Below, in pieces: positions 16,511-25,455 of a stretch of DNA of 64,000 nucleotides. The first letter of the stretch is position 1; the number at the start of each line of letters is the position of its first letter. The DNA comes from JBBSNV01 sp964458605 (GTDB lineage: Bacteria > Pseudomonadota > Alphaproteobacteria > Reyranellales > JAQSWP01). The notes under the pieces were generated by a model that was not told the DNA's origin, searched no databases, and worked only from the letters and a program-made list of their open reading frames with translations. A program made the translations under genes and the position numbers. The DNA lies in NCBI GenBank assembly GCA_964458605.1, contig CAYWLS010000020.1, positions 1-64,000 on the forward strand. Reading direction: 5' to 3'.

Positions 16511-18941
16511 GTAGCGCATCGACGCCTTCGCCATAGACCTGCTCGCGGCCGATATCGAGCAGCACCGGCACGGCCAGCGGCGTGACGCGATCCAGCCGGC
16601 GCTGGCGGATGCGACCCTGGATGCGCGCCAGGAAGTCGTTGAGGCGGCCGACATCGGCCAGGTTCCAGGCCGCGTCCTGACGGGTGGCGCGCAGCAGGAT
16701 GTGGTTGGGCTCGTGCCGCCGCAGAGTGTCGTAGATCAGGTCGGCGCTGAAGGTGACCTGGCGCTTGTTCTTCTCCTCGCCGGGATGGCGCCGCTCGATC
16801 AGCCCGGCCACCACCGCGACGTTGCGGAACGAGCGCTTGAGCATGGAGGATTCGTCCATCCATTCCTCGAGGTCGTCGCCCAGCATATCCTGCCGGAACA
16901 GCTCGTCGACCTGCCGGGCATTCGGGGCGATCAGACTCCATACCGCCAGCACATAGTCGGTGGCGACGAAGCCCAGCGGGCGTAGCCGCAGCTTCTCCAT
17001 GCGCCGCGTCAGCAGCATGCCCAAAGTCTGGTGCGCGTTGCGGCCCTCGAAGCAGTAGCAGACCATGAACTGCTTGCCGCCGCGCGGAAAGATCTCGACC
17101 AGCACGCCCGACCGGCCCGGCAGCACCGAGCGCCAGCGCTGCAGGCGCAGCCATTCCTGAACGTCGGCCGGCAGGCGCGTCTGCTGCTCCGTATTGGCCA
17201 GCATGGCGCGCACGCGATCCGCCAAACCGGTCGTCAACGGCAGGCGGCCGCCGGCATAGGCCGGCACGGATGGGTCTCCGCTGGTCGCCGGCATGCATTC
17301 CACCGCCATGGCGCGCACGCCCTCGAAGCGCAGATGCCGGCCGGCGAACACGAAAGTGTCGCCCTCGACCAGGCCCTGCACGAACCATTCCTCGATCTCG
17401 CCCAGCACCGGCCCGCGCTTGAGCCGCACCTTCAGCATCGGCGATTCGACGATGGTGCCGATATTCATGCGGTATTGCTGCGCCACGCGCGGATTGGCGA
17501 TGCGATAGAGGCTGGTGCTTTCGCCGTCATAGGTGCCGACCAGCCGGTGATAGCGGTCATAGGCGCGCAGCGCGTAGCCGCCATCGACGCAAAAGCGGAA
17601 CGTTTCGTCGAAGTCCTGGCGCGGCAGATGGCGGAACGGTGCGGCCGAGGTGATCTCGGCGAACAGCGAATCGGGCTCGACCGGCTGCGAGCAGGCCATG
17701 CCGACGATGTGCTGCGCCAGCACGTCCAGGCAGGGCGGCCGCGCCGGGTAGCCGTCGAGATCGCCGGCCAGCGAGGCGTCGATCGCCGCCTGGCATTCCA
17801 GCACCTCGAAGCGGTTGGCCGGCACCAGCAAAGCGCGGCTGGGCTCGTCGAGCCGGTGATTGGCGCGGCCGATGCGCTGCAATAATCGACTAGCCCCTTT
17901 GGGCGCGCCGACCTGCACCACCAGATCGATGTCGCCCCAGTCGATGCCCAAGTCCAGCGACGAGGTCGCCACCACCGCGCGCAAGCCGCCGCGCGCCATC
18001 GCGGCTTCCACCTTGCGCCGCTGCTCCACCGCCAGGCTGCCGTGATGCAGGCCGATCGGCAGGTTCTCGTCGTTCAATTTCCACAGCGCCTGGAACACCA
18101 GCTCGGCCTGGGCGCGGGTGTTGACGAAGACCAAGGTGGTCTTGTGCTGGCGGATAGCGTTGTAGACCTCGGGGATAGCGTAGAGCGCCATGTGGCCGCC
18201 CCAGGGCAGGCGCGCCTCCGGCACCAGGATCGCCATTTGCGGCGGCGCGCCGGGCCGGCCATAGACGATCGACACCGGAGCGGCGCGGTCGAAGCGCAGC
18301 CAGTCCGCCAGGCCGGGCGGATCGGGCACCGTGGCCGACAGGCCGACGAAGCGCACATTGGGCGCCAACTTCGCGATGCGCGCCAGGCCCAGCGCCAGGA
18401 GCTGGCCGCGCTTGCTGTCGGCCAGCGCGTGCAGCTCGTCGATCACCACGGTGCGCACCGTGCCAAACAGCTTGGGCGCCTCGATATAGGACAGCATCAA
18501 CGCCAGCGACTCGGGCGTGGTCAGCAATATGTCGGGCGGCATCAGGCGCTGGCGCTGGCGGCGGCTGGCCGAGGTGTCGCCGGTCCTCACCTCGCATTCG
18601 ATGTCGAGCTTCATCTCGGCGATCGGCGCTTGCAGATTGCGGGCAATGTCGACGGTCAGCGCCTTGAGAGGCGAGATGTAGAGCGTGTGGAAGCCTTTGC
18701 GCGGCTCGCGCGGCACGATGCTGCGCTTGGGCCGTGCGGCGAACTCCGCCAGGGTCGGCAGGAAACCGGCGAGGGTCTTGCCGCCGCCGGTCGGCGCGAC
18801 CAGCAGCGTGGATTGGCCATTGCGCGCGGCCTCAAGCATCGCCAATTGATGCGCGTGCGGCTGCCAGCCCCGGCTGGCGAACCAGTCGCCCAGGCGCTGC
18901 GGCAACAGATCGGGATTACTACTTTCCAACCCTTGATGCAT
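16440..18941 (-). CDS. Ligase-associated DEXH-box helicase (Lhr family)
   Basis: ATP-dependent DNA helicase of the Lhr-Core type, working with PdeM, an exonuclease and an ATP-dependent ligase in repair of damaged DNA. Motifs: APTGGGKTLAG (I), TTPESLALML (Ib), VVIDELHAL (II), VGLSATVPDP (III), VFVNTRAQAELVFQ (IV), ATSSLDLGIDWGDIDLV (V) and QRIGRANH (VI), followed by the long C-terminal Lhr region. The ATG at 18941 gives 833 residues; a GTG at 18977 would add 12 residues that look noncoding. The DNA turns AT-rich exactly at this 5' end, so the original start and promoter may have been altered by the adjacent insertion. Confidence 0.9.
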   Translation of the reverse strand: MHQGLESSNPDLLPQRLGDWFASRGWQPHAHQLAMLEAARNGQSTLLVAPTGGGKTLAGFLPTLAEFAARPKRSIVPREPRKGFHTLYISPLKALTVDIARNLQAPIAEMKLDIECEVRTGDTSASRRQRQRLMPPDILLTTPESLALMLSYIEAPKLFGTVRTVVIDELHALADSKRGQLLALGLARIAKLAPNVRFVGLSATVPDPPGLADWLRFDRAAPVSIVYGRPGAPPQMAILVPEARLPWGGHMALYAIPEVYNAIRQHKTTLVFVNTRAQAELVFQALWKLNDENLPIGLHHGSLAVEQRRKVEAAMARGGLRAVVATSSLDLGIDWGDIDLVVQVGAPKGASRLLQRIGRANHRLDEPSRALLVPANRFEVLECQAAIDASLAGDLDGYPARPPCLDVLAQHIVGMACSQPVEPDSLFAEITSAAPFRHLPRQDFDETFRFCVDGGYALRAYDRYHRLVGTYDGESTSLYRIANPRVAQQYRMNIGTIVESPMLKVRLKRGPVLGEIEEWFVQGLVEGDTFVFAGRHLRFEGVRAMAVECMPATSGDPSVPAYAGGRLPLTTGLADRVRAMLANTEQQTRLPADVQEWLRLQRWRSVLPGRSGVLVEIFPRGGKQFMVCYCFEGRNAHQTLGMLLTRRMEKLRLRPLGFVATDYVLAVWSLIAPNARQVDELFRQDMLGDDLEEWMDESSMLKRSFRNVAVVAGLIERRHPGEEKNKRQVTFSADLIYDTLRRHEPNHILLRATRQDAAWNLADVGRLNDFLARIQGRIRQRRLDRVTPLAVPVLLDIGREQVYGEGVDALLSEMTEELVAEATAGLPAAADPP

Positions 18942-18962
18942 AAACACAATATAGGGATTACG

Positions 18963-18993
18963 TTGCAACACTCCCACACAGAACCTCTATAAC
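18963..18993 (+). promoter_or_regulatory. Possible promoter of the ApeA-like gene
   Basis: TTGCAA (18963-18968) and TATAAC (18988-18993) resemble -35 and -10 elements but are 19 nt apart. They lie 37 nt upstream of the start codon in AT-rich DNA that differs from the chromosome around it. Weak evidence. Confidence 0.25.
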
Positions 18994-19029
18994 GCGATAG
19001 CCACCCTTATCTGTGATACCGGCTCAAAA

Positions 19030-20394
19030 ATGAGAAACCTAATTGATGGCCATTATGGTTTGTGGCGGCTCCCAAATATCGAGGAAGAGCTGTTTGGCGT
19101 ACTGCACACAGACCCCGCTTACAAATTAATAGTCTTTAATAGAGATCACTATATTCATACCCACCTTAACAACTATGACATCTATGGCACCACGAATGAC
19201 GGGCTAGCTTTCTCATTAAGTAATTTTTCAAGCTACAGACAGAGTCTTGGACCTCAGAAAGATGAAAAGACCGATTCATATCCACTTTCAGTTGCTGCGT
19301 TCTGGCCAGAGCTTGTGATACAGGGATGTCACAACAAAGACCTCACATCGATATACGTAACTAGCTTGATTCTAGAATTTGAGCAGCCACGCTTTTGGTC
19401 TAATGACTTAGTGGAAAGTTTGTATGGCTCAGATTTCATAGGCCCGATCATTGCAAAAGATCATTCCGATCACGTTCAATTATCTTCGTGCGACGACTTT
19501 GATTTATCGTTATCAGTGTACGCGAAGGGAGACCTAGGGGATCGGGCGCACTTTTCTCTTACTGGCGCATTTGAATTCAAATTCAAAAATTCGAGATCGG
19601 TTTCATCGACCGCAGACTATGCCAAGTCAATAAAAGCCTTATTATCTTTTGCTAGGCATGCCATCGTCTACATATCCGCGTGCTACTTCGAACAGAAACC
19701 AAAAACAGAACTGATTCATGTTCAAAAGGGTTGGATAAATAACGAGCTATATAAGCCGTCTTCAGGCGAAGTAGATTACTCAAACCCGTATACCCTATTT
19801 GATCTGTCCGCATTGGAAAAGTCTTACCCTAATTTTATCTCCAATTGGATCACGCAATACCCGAAACTAAAGAACATAATTGATGCTTACTCGGCAGGCC
19901 TCTTTTCCAGAGATCTCCCACCAACGTATAGGATCTTTCTTTTATGCCAAAGCGCTGAGCTATTTGGCCGCTTCATATTTAATGAAGCAGAAGACATAAG
20001 GACAAGAAATCAGAAAAGAAAGGAACGCATTCTTGGATTAATCAAAGACATTGATGATTTAAATTGGCTAAAGGGAAAACTAAGCTATGCCAATGACCCA
20101 ACCTTTAGGCGGCTATTAAAGCATTTGCTTGATTCCGATCCTGAAGTGGCAAGAAAATTTATCAAGAATCAAGATGCTTTCATAAGTGATGTCGTTGAAG
20201 TCAGAAATTCAATAGTCCACTACAATAGAGCAGGTGAAGATTTAGTTAAGGATTTTGACCTAAGTCGGCGATTTGCCGAATTGTCCATTTTGATAACCGG
20301 AGTAATTTTAAAACAGTTCGGCTTCTCAACTAAGCATATAAAAGAATCTATTTATAATACAAATCTCTATAGTTTCCTTCGCGACAAATCTTAA
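19030..20394 (+). CDS. ApeA-like HEPN-domain protein (predicted antiphage defence)
   Basis: A 454-residue protein of clearly different base composition (AT-rich, TTA/ATA/AGA codons common) from all neighbours. The N-terminal part begins GHYGLWRLPN and is beta-rich, like the N-terminal domain of ApeA-type proteins. The C-terminal part is helical and contains EVRNSIVH (Arg392 to His397), the R-N-x-x-x-H signature of HEPN ribonucleases, followed by a helix ending ILKQFGF as in the ApeA C-terminal region. ApeA is a single-gene abortive-infection system in which the HEPN RNase is thought to be unleashed by phage infection. Family placement is from motif recognition; antiphage function is inferred. 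It separates lhr from the exonuclease-ligase pair. Confidence 0.65.
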   Translation: MRNLIDGHYGLWRLPNIEEELFGVLHTDPAYKLIVFNRDHYIHTHLNNYDIYGTTNDGLAFSLSNFSSYRQSLGPQKDEKTDSYPLSVAAFWPELVIQGCHNKDLTSIYVTSLILEFEQPRFWSNDLVESLYGSDFIGPIIAKDHSDHVQLSSCDDFDLSLSVYAKGDLGDRAHFSLTGAFEFKFKNSRSVSSTADYAKSIKALLSFARHAIVYISACYFEQKPKTELIHVQKGWINNELYKPSSGEVDYSNPYTLFDLSALEKSYPNFISNWITQYPKLKNIIDAYSAGLFSRDLPPTYRIFLLCQSAELFGRFIFNEAEDIRTRNQKRKERILGLIKDIDDLNWLKGKLSYANDPTFRRLLKHLLDSDPEVARKFIKNQDAFISDVVEVRNSIVHYNRAGEDLVKDFDLSRRFAELSILITGVILKQFGFSTKHIKESIYNTNLYSFLRDKS

Positions 20395-20485
20395 CGGAGT
20401 TACTTTAAATGGAACTTGATTACTATGCTTGCCGTTAAGTTTGACTTTATGGAGCTGCATCGACGCCGTTTCCTGAGATAGTGAC

Positions 20486-21499
20486 ATGCCCGCGCCGCAC
20501 CCCGAAACCTGGCTGAAAGTCACGCCCAAGGGCCTGTATTGCGAGCCGGGCGGCTTCCACATCGATCCAGCTTGGCCCGTCGACCGCGCCGTCATCACGC
20601 ATGGCCATGGCGACCACGCCCGCGCGGGCCATAGATCGGTACTCGCCACCGCCGAAACAACCGCGATCATGGGCAGCCGCTTCGGCGCCGATTTCGCCGG
20701 CGCCGCGCAATCCGTCGCCTACGGCGATACCGTGCAGATGAACGACGTCACCTTGAGCTTCGTGCCGGCCGGCCACATCCTGGGCAGCGCGCAGATCGTG
20801 CTCGACTACCAGGGCAGTCGCGCCGTGGTCTCAGGCGACTTCAAGCGCCGTTTCGATCCCACCTGCCCGCCCTTCGAGCCGGTGCCGTGCGACGTGTTCA
20901 TCACCGAAGCCACGTTTGCGCTGCCGGTGTTCCGCCATCCCGACGATGCCGGCGAGATCGCCAAGCTGCTGCATTCGCGCAGCCTGTTCCCCGAGCGCTG
21001 CCAATTGGTCGGCGTCTATGCGTTGGGCAAGGCGCAGCGCGTGATCGCCCTGCTGCGCCGGGCCGGCTACGACGCGCCGATCTATCTGCACGGCGCGCTG
21101 ATGGCGCTGACCGAGCTTTATCAGAGCCGTGGCATCGATCTGGGCGACGTGCGCCCCGCCACCGGCGTCAGTCAGGAAGAGCTGCAGGGCCAGATCGTGC
21201 TGTGCCCGCCCTCGGCGCTGAGCGACCGCTGGACGCGCCGCCTGCCCGAGCCGCTGCCGGTGGCGGCGTCGGGCTGGATGCGGGTGCGCGCCCGCGCCCG
21301 GCAGAACGGCGCCGAGCTGCCACTGATCATCTCCGACCATGCCGATTGGGACGAGCTGCTGCGCACGGTGGAAGACGTGGCGCCGGCGGAGATCTGGGTG
21401 ACGCATGGGCGCGAGGAAGCGCTGATCCACGAGGTGCGCAAGTCGGGCCGTCGCGCCCGCGCATTGTCGCTGGTGGGACGCGAGGACGAAGAGGACTGA
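20486..21499 (+). CDS. Ligase-associated DNA damage response exonuclease
   Basis: Metallo-beta-lactamase-fold nuclease related to SNM1/Artemis and CPSF-73. The 337-residue protein has the zinc motif HGHGDH at 39-44, the AGHILGSAQIVLDY motif with a metal-binding His, VVSGDFK with a metal-binding Asp, and a late SDHADWDEL and THG segment. It is translationally coupled to the ligase (stop and start overlap as TGATG), the standard pairing. An AT-rich insert lies immediately upstream, so its present promoter may lie within or be altered by that insert. Confidence 0.9.
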   Translation: MPAPHPETWLKVTPKGLYCEPGGFHIDPAWPVDRAVITHGHGDHARAGHRSVLATAETTAIMGSRFGADFAGAAQSVAYGDTVQMNDVTLSFVPAGHILGSAQIVLDYQGSRAVVSGDFKRRFDPTCPPFEPVPCDVFITEATFALPVFRHPDDAGEIAKLLHSRSLFPERCQLVGVYALGKAQRVIALLRRAGYDAPIYLHGALMALTELYQSRGIDLGDVRPATGVSQEELQGQIVLCPPSALSDRWTRRLPEPLPVAASGWMRVRARARQNGAELPLIISDHADWDELLRTVEDVAPAEIWVTHGREEALIHEVRKSGRRARALSLVGREDEED

Positions 21500-23103
21500 T
21501 GCGCCGCTTCGCCGCCCTGCTCGATGCGCTGTCGTTCCAGCCCGCCCGCAATGCCAAGCTGCGGCTGATCGAGGACTATCTGCGCTCGACGCCCGATCCG
21601 GATCGTGGGTACGCCCTGGCGGCGCTGACCGGCGCGCTCAGCCTGCCCAACGCCAAGCCCGCGGTGTTGCGGGCGCTGGGCGAGGCCGCGACCGACGAGA
21701 AGCTGTTCCACATATCCTACGACTATGTCGGCGACCTGGCCGAGACCCTGGCCCTGGTGTGGCGCGGCGCCAGTGGCGGCAATGTGCAACCGCCGTCGCT
21801 GACCGCCGTGGTCGAGACCTTGCGCGCCGCGCCGAAGAAGGAAGTGCCGACCCTGATCTCGGGCTGGCTCGACACCTTGGACGCCACCGGCCGCTGGGCG
21901 CTGCTGAAGCTGATCACCGGCGCGTTGCGCGTCGGCGTGTCGGCGCGGCTGGCGAAAACCGCGCTGGCCAATGTCGGCAACGTGCCGGTCGAAGACGTCG
22001 AAGAGATTTGGCACGGGCTGGAACCGCCTTACGAGGCGCTGTTCGCCTGGCTGCTGCAGGGCGGCGACAAGCCCGAAGCCCTGGCCGCCGTCTCGTTCCG
22101 GCCGCTGATGCTGGCGCAGGCGCTGGACGAGAGCGAGCTGGCGGCGATGGACCCGGCCGAGTATCGCGCCGAGTGGAAATGGGACGGCATCCGCGTGCAG
22201 CTCGTCTCCGGCAGCGAGCACCGCCGGCTGTTCTCGCGCGCCGGCGAAGACGTGAGCGCCGCCTTCCCCGACATCATGGCCCACACCGATTTCTCCGCCG
22301 TGCTGGACGGCGAGCTGCTGATGGCGCATCGCAACGAGGCTGGCCAGGTGAGCATCGCGCCGTTCAACGACCTGCAGCAGCGATTGAACCGCAAGGCCGT
22401 GACCAAGAAGATGCTGGAGCAATATCCGGCGCACATCCGGCTCTACGACATATTGTTCGAGGATGGCGAGGATTTGCGGACCTTGAACTTCGACCAGCGC
22501 CGGGCACGGCTGGAAGCCTGGTACGCCAAGGCGGAACGGCCGCGCTTCGACGTCTCGCCGCTGATCGACTTCAAATCATGGGATGAGCTGGCCAGATTGC
22601 GCGAAGGCGCGCGGGCGGCCTCGGTCGAAGGGCTGATGCTGAAGCGCGCCGCCAGTCCCTATCTGGCCGGCCGCGCCAAGGGGCATTGGTTCAAGTGGAA
22701 GCGCGACACGCTCACGGTGGATGCCGTGGTGATGTACGCTCAGCGTGGCCACGGCAAGCGGTCGTCGTTCTATTCCGATTTCACCTTCGGCTGCTGGCGG
22801 CCCAACGAAGAGGCGCCGGGCGGGCGCGAGCTGGTGCCGGTGGGCAAGGCCTATTCCGGCTTCACCGACGAGGAGCTGAAGAAGCTCGACAAATTCGTGC
22901 GCGACCACACCATCGAGCGCTTCGGCCCGGTGCGCGAGGTGGAACGCAAGCTGGTGGTGGAGATCGAGTTCGACGCCGTGCAGCGCTCGACCCGGCACAA
23001 ATCGGGCGTCGCCATGCGCTTCCCGCGCTTCCACCGCATCCGCTGGGACAAGCCGGCGGAGGAGGCGGACGAGCTGGAGACGCTGGTGAAGATGATTGAG
23101 TGA
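21499..23103 (+). CDS. ATP-dependent DNA ligase (repair cassette type)
   Basis: Seals DNA nicks using ATP; partner of the exonuclease, Lhr-type helicase and PdeM. The 534-residue protein has an N-terminal DNA-binding domain, the adenylation motif EWKWDGIRVQ with nucleophile Lys227, the motif III-like VLDGELL, EGLMLKR (motif IV) and GHWFKWKRDTLTVD (motif V), then an OB domain. This is the LigB/LigC-like stand-alone type, not the NAD-dependent LigA. The ATG at 21499 overlaps the exonuclease stop. Confidence 0.92.
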   Translation: MRRFAALLDALSFQPARNAKLRLIEDYLRSTPDPDRGYALAALTGALSLPNAKPAVLRALGEAATDEKLFHISYDYVGDLAETLALVWRGASGGNVQPPSLTAVVETLRAAPKKEVPTLISGWLDTLDATGRWALLKLITGALRVGVSARLAKTALANVGNVPVEDVEEIWHGLEPPYEALFAWLLQGGDKPEALAAVSFRPLMLAQALDESELAAMDPAEYRAEWKWDGIRVQLVSGSEHRRLFSRAGEDVSAAFPDIMAHTDFSAVLDGELLMAHRNEAGQVSIAPFNDLQQRLNRKAVTKKMLEQYPAHIRLYDILFEDGEDLRTLNFDQRRARLEAWYAKAERPRFDVSPLIDFKSWDELARLREGARAASVEGLMLKRAASPYLAGRAKGHWFKWKRDTLTVDAVVMYAQRGHGKRSSFYSDFTFGCWRPNEEAPGGRELVPVGKAYSGFTDEELKKLDKFVRDHTIERFGPVREVERKLVVEIEFDAVQRSTRHKSGVAMRFPRFHRIRWDKPAEEADELETLVKMIE

Positions 23104-23139
23104 AAGTTGAATCTTCCCAACCTCTTAGATAGATGAGCA

Positions 23140-23163
23140 GCACTCTCTACTGCGCAAGAGTGC
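23140..23163 (+). terminator. Hairpin after the ligase gene
   Basis: GCACTCT and AGAGTGC form a perfect 7-bp stem with a 10-nt loop, 37 nt after the ligase stop, in AT-rich DNA that begins right after the stop codon. There is no T tract, so termination is uncertain. Confidence 0.3.
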
Positions 23164-23260
23164 CGTCACTTTGCTAGCAGTTTCAATCAGTTATTTAACT
23201 TTCCTGAAATCTTGAATACAATTGCCAATAGTTCTTTTCGTATGTTGGGCACCGAGCGCA

Positions 23261-23992
23261 ATGTCTACTCGCTCAAAAATTGAATGGACCGAACACACTT
23301 GGAACCCTGTAACAGGGTGCACTAAAATTTCTCCTGGTTGTAAGCACTGCTATGCAGAAACTCTGGCTCGGCGTCTAAAGCTAATGGGAGTTGAAAGCTA
23401 TTCGAATGGCTTCAAATTAACCCTCCATCCAAATCGAATTTCCGATCCAATAAGGCGTAAGAAACCTACGGTCTGGTTTGTCAATTCCATGAGCGACCTT
23501 TTCCATGAAAAGGTTCCGTTCTCATATATTGACCAGGTGTTTGGAACAATTGAAGCTACGCCGCAGCATCGATATCAGATTCTCACCAAGCGACCACTCG
23601 TAATGGAGCGCTACTTCAAGAATCGGATTGTGCCTACAAACGCGTGGCTGGGGACTTCTGTCGAAGACAGGCGTTATGGTGTTCCCCGCATTGATCCGCT
23701 CAGACGCATCAAAGCAAGGATCCGATTTCTCTCAATCGAGCCACTTTTGGAAGATATCGGGTCAATTGACCTTACTGGGATTGCATGGGTAATTGTCGGC
23801 GGTGAATCCGGGCCAAAAGCCCGACCTATGCAGCCAGAATGGGCACGTTCAATTCGATCACAGTGCGAATCTTTTGGAGCTTCCTTTTTCTTTAAGCAGT
23901 GGGGGAGCCACGGCGAAGATGGAATAAAGAGAAACAAGTCGGCAAATGGACGAAGTCTCGACGGTAAGCACTATGATCAAATGCCTGCATAA
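23261..23992 (+). CDS. Phage Gp37/Gp68-family (DUF5131) three-cysteine protein
   Basis: A 243-residue protein of a family found in phages and genomic islands, of unknown biochemical role. It starts SKIEWTEHTWNPVTGC and carries C20-x6-C27-x2-C30, the three cysteines for which the system is named, then WFVNSMSDLFHE, a LTKRP segment and GGESGPKARPM, all family landmarks. Spacing is not the classic radical-SAM CxxxCxxC, though an Fe-S or metal site is plausible. Codon use is AT-rich like the next gene and unlike the ligase. It lies 14 nt upstream of TcmP, so the two form one cassette. Confidence 0.8.
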   Translation: MSTRSKIEWTEHTWNPVTGCTKISPGCKHCYAETLARRLKLMGVESYSNGFKLTLHPNRISDPIRRKKPTVWFVNSMSDLFHEKVPFSYIDQVFGTIEATPQHRYQILTKRPLVMERYFKNRIVPTNAWLGTSVEDRRYGVPRIDPLRRIKARIRFLSIEPLLEDIGSIDLTGIAWVIVGGESGPKARPMQPEWARSIRSQCESFGASFFFKQWGSHGEDGIKRNKSANGRSLDGKHYDQMPA

Positions 23993-24006
23993 GGATCAGC
24001 GTCCTG

Positions 24007-25308
24007 ATGACCAAAAAGAAACATTATGCATGGACTAAGGATAAACCACCGCCAGGTATAGAGCCTCATAGTCTCGCGAAGCACCGAATATTTAGAAAAT
24101 ATCTATCTCGTTATATTGAAATTGTAACAGCCAATTCCTCCCAGGAAGTTTTAAGAATCACCTTCGTGGATGGCTTCAGCGGCGGAGGTTTGTATAAGAC
24201 CCGCGACGGCCTGGTTCCCGGCTCTCCCCTAATTCTTTTAGAAACTGCTGCTGAGATGGAGACCAAACTCAGCGTTGGGCGGCCAAAGGGCTTCAAAATT
24301 GACGCGCGCTTTATTTTCATCGACGAAAATAAACATAATACAGATTATCTGCGTGCTCAGATCGAATTGAGCCCTTTCAAAGATCGACTTGATAAGACAA
24401 TTCAAATCTGGACCGGCGACTTCAATACGCTAGCTGGAAATGCTTCGCGGATTGCGCGACAACAATCACCTCGCGCTGGCAGAGCGATATTTTTATTAGA
24501 TCAATATGGCTGGAGCCAAGCAAGATTTGCTGCAATCCGCCAGATTCTGAATGCACTTGAAAAAGCAGAAATTTTCTTAACTTTCAGTGTCGATAGCTTG
24601 ATCGACTATCTCTCTGAAAACAGCCTGGACATGCGCGCCTTTGGCAATATCGATATGGATAGAGGATTGGTCCGAGAAATTGTGGGCATAAAGGAAGCCG
24701 AACAGGTGGGATATCGCTCGCTTATCCAAAATGTACTCTATAGCCACGTACAGCAAGCAACGGGTGCGCCCTACTATTCACCATTTTTTATAAAATCTCT
24801 TGAGGCTCATCGGAGTTATTGGCTCATCCATCTTTCTCGACATCCTGAGGCACGAAATGAAATTGGTATGATTCATTGGGACGAATCCAATTCATCGGTG
24901 CATCATGGTGGGGCGGGCCTTAACTCATTGGGATACACCCCCGACGCGAATCCAGAGCAATTCAGCCTTGAATTTAACTTCGACGAAAGGGCTCGCAAAG
25001 ATTCCAAGACTACTCTGCTCTCACAGCTGCCAAAAATTATCTATGAAAGCGCTCAAGGCAGCGTTCCGCCGACCGTTGAAGAGCTCTTCAACTTAAGATG
25101 CAACGACACGCCTGTTGTAAGAGACATGCTTCGCGAAACTATAGTTGGTTTACGCGATGAGAAGGCAATCGAGATTTTTGACGAGACTGGGGTTGTTAAA
25201 CCAAGAGCACGCAACATCCGATGGAACGATAGAATTTCTGTCCCGATTCAACGCAGCCTCCTATTGCCACATAGCATTATGCTTCGTGAAAGAAATAAGA
25301 AGACCTAA
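24007..25308 (+). CDS. tcmP: Three-Cys-motif partner protein TcmP
   Basis: A 433-residue protein whose family is defined by co-occurrence with the three-Cys protein upstream. The N-terminus has HSLAKHRIFRKYLSRY and then ITFVDGFSGGGLY (about 51-63), which resembles the glycine-rich loop of a Rossmann-like methyltransferase, followed by VPGSPLILLE. A later segment AIFLLDQYGWSQ and a C-terminal winged-helix-like region complete it. The biochemical role is unknown; nucleic-acid modification is an inference from the fold-like motif. AT-rich codon use and position at the edge of the repair genes indicate transfer. Confidence 0.78.
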   Translation: MTKKKHYAWTKDKPPPGIEPHSLAKHRIFRKYLSRYIEIVTANSSQEVLRITFVDGFSGGGLYKTRDGLVPGSPLILLETAAEMETKLSVGRPKGFKIDARFIFIDENKHNTDYLRAQIELSPFKDRLDKTIQIWTGDFNTLAGNASRIARQQSPRAGRAIFLLDQYGWSQARFAAIRQILNALEKAEIFLTFSVDSLIDYLSENSLDMRAFGNIDMDRGLVREIVGIKEAEQVGYRSLIQNVLYSHVQQATGAPYYSPFFIKSLEAHRSYWLIHLSRHPEARNEIGMIHWDESNSSVHHGGAGLNSLGYTPDANPEQFSLEFNFDERARKDSKTTLLSQLPKIIYESAQGSVPPTVEELFNLRCNDTPVVRDMLRETIVGLRDEKAIEIFDETGVVKPRARNIRWNDRISVPIQRSLLLPHSIMLRERNKKT

Positions 25309-25381
25309 ACGTTCTACCTGAGGTGCTTACATCAATGCGACTGCTTGATTCGCAAGTTCATGAACTGTCCCTCAACTCGGC

Positions 25382-25450
25382 CTACAGAAGCCCCTCATAC
25401 GTCTGACGCGGCACGTCGAAATACTGGTAGACGTCGCCATCGCGAACTCG
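25382..25450 (-). pseudogene. KTSC-domain gene remnant
   Basis: Reading leftward and ending in TAG at 25382, one frame gives RVRDGDVYQYFDVPRQTYEGLL, shown here as the parts RDGDVYQYFDVP and TYEGLL. This matches the core of KTSC-domain proteins, normally ~65 residues with an SKGRYFN-like end that is missing here. The N-terminal part is also absent because the fadH-like gene ends there. DNA on one side is AT-rich island and on the other GC-rich chromosome, so the remnant marks the border of the insertion. Confidence 0.45.
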
Positions 25451-25455
25451 GCCTC

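Noticed and set aside
18942..25380. Direct repeats or attachment sites bounding the AT-rich inserts
   Set aside because: The sequence at both ends of each insert was compared by eye and no matching repeat of useful length was seen; short ones could have been missed.
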